A stretch of DNA of 23,072 bases from Oscillospiraceae bacterium UBA4632 (GTDB taxonomy: Bacteria; Bacillota; Clostridia; Oscillospirales; Oscillospiraceae), in contig DHMW01000046.1 in the NCBI GenBank assembly GCA_002405995.1, positions 1 to 23,072 of the forward strand. The letters run 5' to 3'. The notes beneath the pieces are model-generated. The model had not been told where the DNA came from and ran no database searches. It saw nothing but the letters and a program-made list of their open reading frames with translations. Numbering within the stretch: position 1 is the stretch's first letter; each line of letters opens with the position of its first letter. Positions 20,553 to 23,072 of the stretch are shown here, in pieces. A program made the position numbers and the translations under genes.

Positions 20553-22052
20553 ATGACAGTCAACCAGGCAGTGCAGGCGCTGATGTCCCTGCAGGCGAAG
20601 ATGGCGGCCTATGGCCACGCGATGGGCCTGCTCTTTTACGACGGCGCGACCACCGCACCCAAGGGCACGGCGGCGAACCGCGGCCAGACCATGAGCGTTT
20701 TGAGCGAGGAGCACTACAAGCTCACGACCGGCGGGGAGACCGTCGCGCTGCTCGAATTCCTCGACGCGCACAAGTCCGAGCTCGACGAAAAGCAGCAGCG
20801 CATGGTGTTTTTGCTCATCAAGGACATCCGCAATATGCAGAAGATCCCGATGAACGAGTACGTCGCCTGGCAGCAGCTGCTCGTCGAGGCGGACGATGTC
20901 TGGCACCGCGCGAAGGAAACGAGCGATTTTGCCCTTTTCGAGCCGGTGCTCGAAAAGATATTTGAGACGAACATCCGCTTTGCGCATTACTGCGCGCCGG
21001 AAAAGGACCCCTACGACTACTGGCTCAGCGAGTATGAGGATGGGCTGACGATGGCGCAGTGCGACGAGTTCTTTGCCACACTGCGCGCGCACATCGTGCC
21101 GCTGCTCAAGAAGATCAAGGCGCAGCCGCAGCTCGACGATGGGATGCTCTGGGGCTGTTTCCCGGAGGAGAAGCAGGCGGAGCTTTCCGCGTACCTGATG
21201 CGCACAATGGGGCTGGATCTCGACCATGTCGGGCTTGCCACGACGGAGCACCCGTTTACCACGTCGCTCGGCTCGCACTTCGACGAGCGCATCACAACGC
21301 ACTATCTGAAGGAGAATTTTGCCTCCTCGATGTTCTCTGTCATCCATGAGGGCGGACATGCACTCTACGATACCGGCAGCGCGGACGACCTTGCCTACAC
21401 AGTGCTTGACGGCGGCGTCTCCATGGGCATCCACGAGAGCCAGAGCCGTTTTTATGAAAACCTGCTTGCCCGCTCGCGCGCCTTTACGGGCTTCGTGTTC
21501 CCGAAGCTCTGCGAGCTGTTTCCGGAGCTTCAGGGATACACGGCGGAGGAATTCTACCGCGCCATCAACAAGGCGGAGCCGTCCCTCATCCGCACCGAGG
21601 CCGACGAGGTCACCTACAGCCTACACGTCATGGTGCGCTACGAGCTGGAAAAGCGCGTGATGCACGGCGAACTCAAGGTGCACGATCTGCCGGGCGAGTG
21701 GAACCGCCTCTATAAAGAATACCTCGACGTCGATGTGCCGGACGACAAGCACGGCGTTCTGCAGGACAGCCACTGGTCGGGCGGCAGCATCGGCTACTTC
21801 CCGTCCTACGCGCTCGGCAGCGCCTACGGCGCGCAGCTGCTGCGCAAAATGCGGGAGACGGTCGATGTGGAGGATTGCCTGAAGCGCGGCGATTTCGCAC
21901 CCATCAACGCGTGGAACCGCGAGCATATCTGGCAGTACGGGTGCCTTAAAAAGCCCGGCGCGCTCCTGGAGCAGGCGCTCGGCGAGAAGTTCGACCCCAC
22001 GGCCTATACGCAGTATCTTGAGGAAAAGTACGGCGCGCTTTACGGCCTGTAA
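20553..22052 (+). CDS. Metallocarboxypeptidase, M32 family (carboxypeptidase Taq type)
   Basis: 499 aa, the normal length for M32. A zinc enzyme of the cytoplasm that removes C-terminal residues from peptides. The zinc motif HEGGH is at His265-His269 with Glu266 as the general base; the third ligand is Glu295 in the family signature GIHESQSR, followed by FYENLLARS. The substrate loop HPFTTSLGSHFDERITTHY (about 233-251) corresponds to the DxRIT motif. The C-terminal GGSIGYFPSYALGSAYGAQL is also typical. GGGGAGG lies 11 bases before the ATG. It has its own promoter, and the convergent livF gene starts shortly after its stop without a clear terminator between them. It fits a cell that imports and digests peptides. 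Confidence 0.96.
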   Translation: MTVNQAVQALMSLQAKMAAYGHAMGLLFYDGATTAPKGTAANRGQTMSVLSEEHYKLTTGGETVALLEFLDAHKSELDEKQQRMVFLLIKDIRNMQKIPMNEYVAWQQLLVEADDVWHRAKETSDFALFEPVLEKIFETNIRFAHYCAPEKDPYDYWLSEYEDGLTMAQCDEFFATLRAHIVPLLKKIKAQPQLDDGMLWGCFPEEKQAELSAYLMRTMGLDLDHVGLATTEHPFTTSLGSHFDERITTHYLKENFASSMFSVIHEGGHALYDTGSADDLAYTVLDGGVSMGIHESQSRFYENLLARSRAFTGFVFPKLCELFPELQGYTAEEFYRAINKAEPSLIRTEADEVTYSLHVMVRYELEKRVMHGELKVHDLPGEWNRLYKEYLDVDVPDDKHGVLQDSHWSGGSIGYFPSYALGSAYGAQLLRKMRETVDVEDCLKRGDFAPINAWNREHIWQYGCLKKPGALLEQALGEKFDPTAYTQYLEEKYGALYGL

Positions 22053-22073
22053 GCCGAAGAAAACGACGCTGCG

Positions 22074-22779
<706 letters not shown>

Positions 22780-22787
<8 letters not shown>

Positions 22788-23072
22788 CCTCATCCACCCC
22801 CAGATAAGCGTCGATGACACGCTGGTTCGCCTGGATCTCCGCAGGCGTGCCCTGCGCGATCAGCTTGCCGAAGTCCAGCACGTAAATGCGGTCCGCGCAG
22901 TCCATAACAAGGTCCATGTGGTGCTCGATGAGCAGGATCGTCTTGCCCAGCTCCGCGCGGATGCGGGAGATGAAGGCGGTCAGCTCATCGGTCTCCTGCG
23001 GGTTCATGCCCGCGGCGGGCTCGTCGAGCAGCAGGAGCTGCGGCTGCGCGGCCAGCGCGCGGGCGATCTCCA
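22780..23072 (-). CDS. livG: Branched-chain amino acid ABC transporter ATP-binding protein LivG, C-terminal part
   Basis: The frame stays open to the right edge, so about 97 C-terminal residues are present. It starts within the helix after the signature (EIARALAAQP), then Walker B LLLLDEPAAGMNPQE, the switch His in LLIEHHMDLVMDCADRI and the LivG-typical ending VLDFGKLIAQGTPAEIQANQRVIDAYLG. The AAGMN form after DEP and the HHMDLVM switch region identify LivG rather than LivF. An internal ATG at 23007 is not the true start. It is upstream of and overlaps livF. Confidence 0.95.

Noticed and set aside
20415..21434. 339-aa minus-strand ORF opposite the M32 peptidase gene
   Set aside because: Antisense shadow; contains the pnuC promoter region and no recognisable domain.

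Overview
The window is GC-rich bacterial DNA that reads as a chromosomal segment of a gut-type Clostridia member, most likely near Oscillospiraceae/Oscillospirales. This rests on gene content (IscS-IscU-MnmA sulfur operon, ECF vitamin S components, YitT/DUF2179, UPF0340/YwlG, LUD protein, clostridial-type lipoproteins), GGAGG-type ribosome binding sites, and sigma-A promoters lying in short AT-rich islands. The taxonomic call is inference; no rRNA is present. I see no mobile element, CRISPR array, tRNA or rRNA.

Layout. 1-729 is the end of a CstA-type carbon starvation/peptide transporter, followed by a terminator. 816-1817 is an uncharacterised two-TM protein. On the minus strand (4578 to 1862) lies nifS/iscS-iscU-mnmA, an operon moving cysteine sulfur into Fe-S clusters and tRNA s2U34. 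Its promoter is flanked by a 20-bp inverted repeat. From 4730 to 6012 a cobalamin riboswitch controls a membrane-anchored DUF4430 (transcobalamin-like) protein and an ECF S component. 6117-10639 carries a topoisomerase IV/gyrase A-type subunit, a YitT protein, a LUD protein and a lipoprotein, ending in a shared terminator.

13859 to 10739 on the minus strand is an amino-acid ABC transporter operon (binding protein, permease, ATPase) of the TrpXYZ type. It is preceded by the most striking feature of the window: a sigma-A promoter, a 34-codon leader peptide holding 7 Tyr and 2 Phe in 10 consecutive codons, a hairpin built from those codons, and an intrinsic terminator just before the first structural gene. 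That is the architecture of ribosome-mediated attenuation sensing tyrosine (perhaps phenylalanine), and it suggests the transporter carries tyrosine.

13935-14519 (minus) is a family 4-type uracil-DNA glycosylase. 14649-15194 is a PF06541-type membrane protein. 15219-16157 (minus) is a monoacylglycerol lipase-like hydrolase, divergent from glycerol kinase (16237-17745) across a palindromic double promoter. 17857-18279 encodes a small helical protein, 18431-18937 a second ECF S component, and 18966-19568 a UPF0340 protein. 20315-19614 (minus) is a PnuC-like transporter whose leader RNA can form an 18-bp terminator or a competing hairpin, so it is a second candidate cis-regulatory RNA. 20553-22052 is an M32 carboxypeptidase. 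22787 to the right edge (minus) holds livF and the end of livG of a branched-chain amino acid ABC transporter.

As a whole the segment points to a nutrient-scavenging lifestyle: peptides and amino acids (CstA, Trp/Tyr ABC, Liv, M32 peptidase), vitamins (cobalamin, an unassigned ECF vitamin, a nicotinamide riboside-type substrate) and glycerol/acylglycerols. Several of these genes are controlled by RNA leaders.
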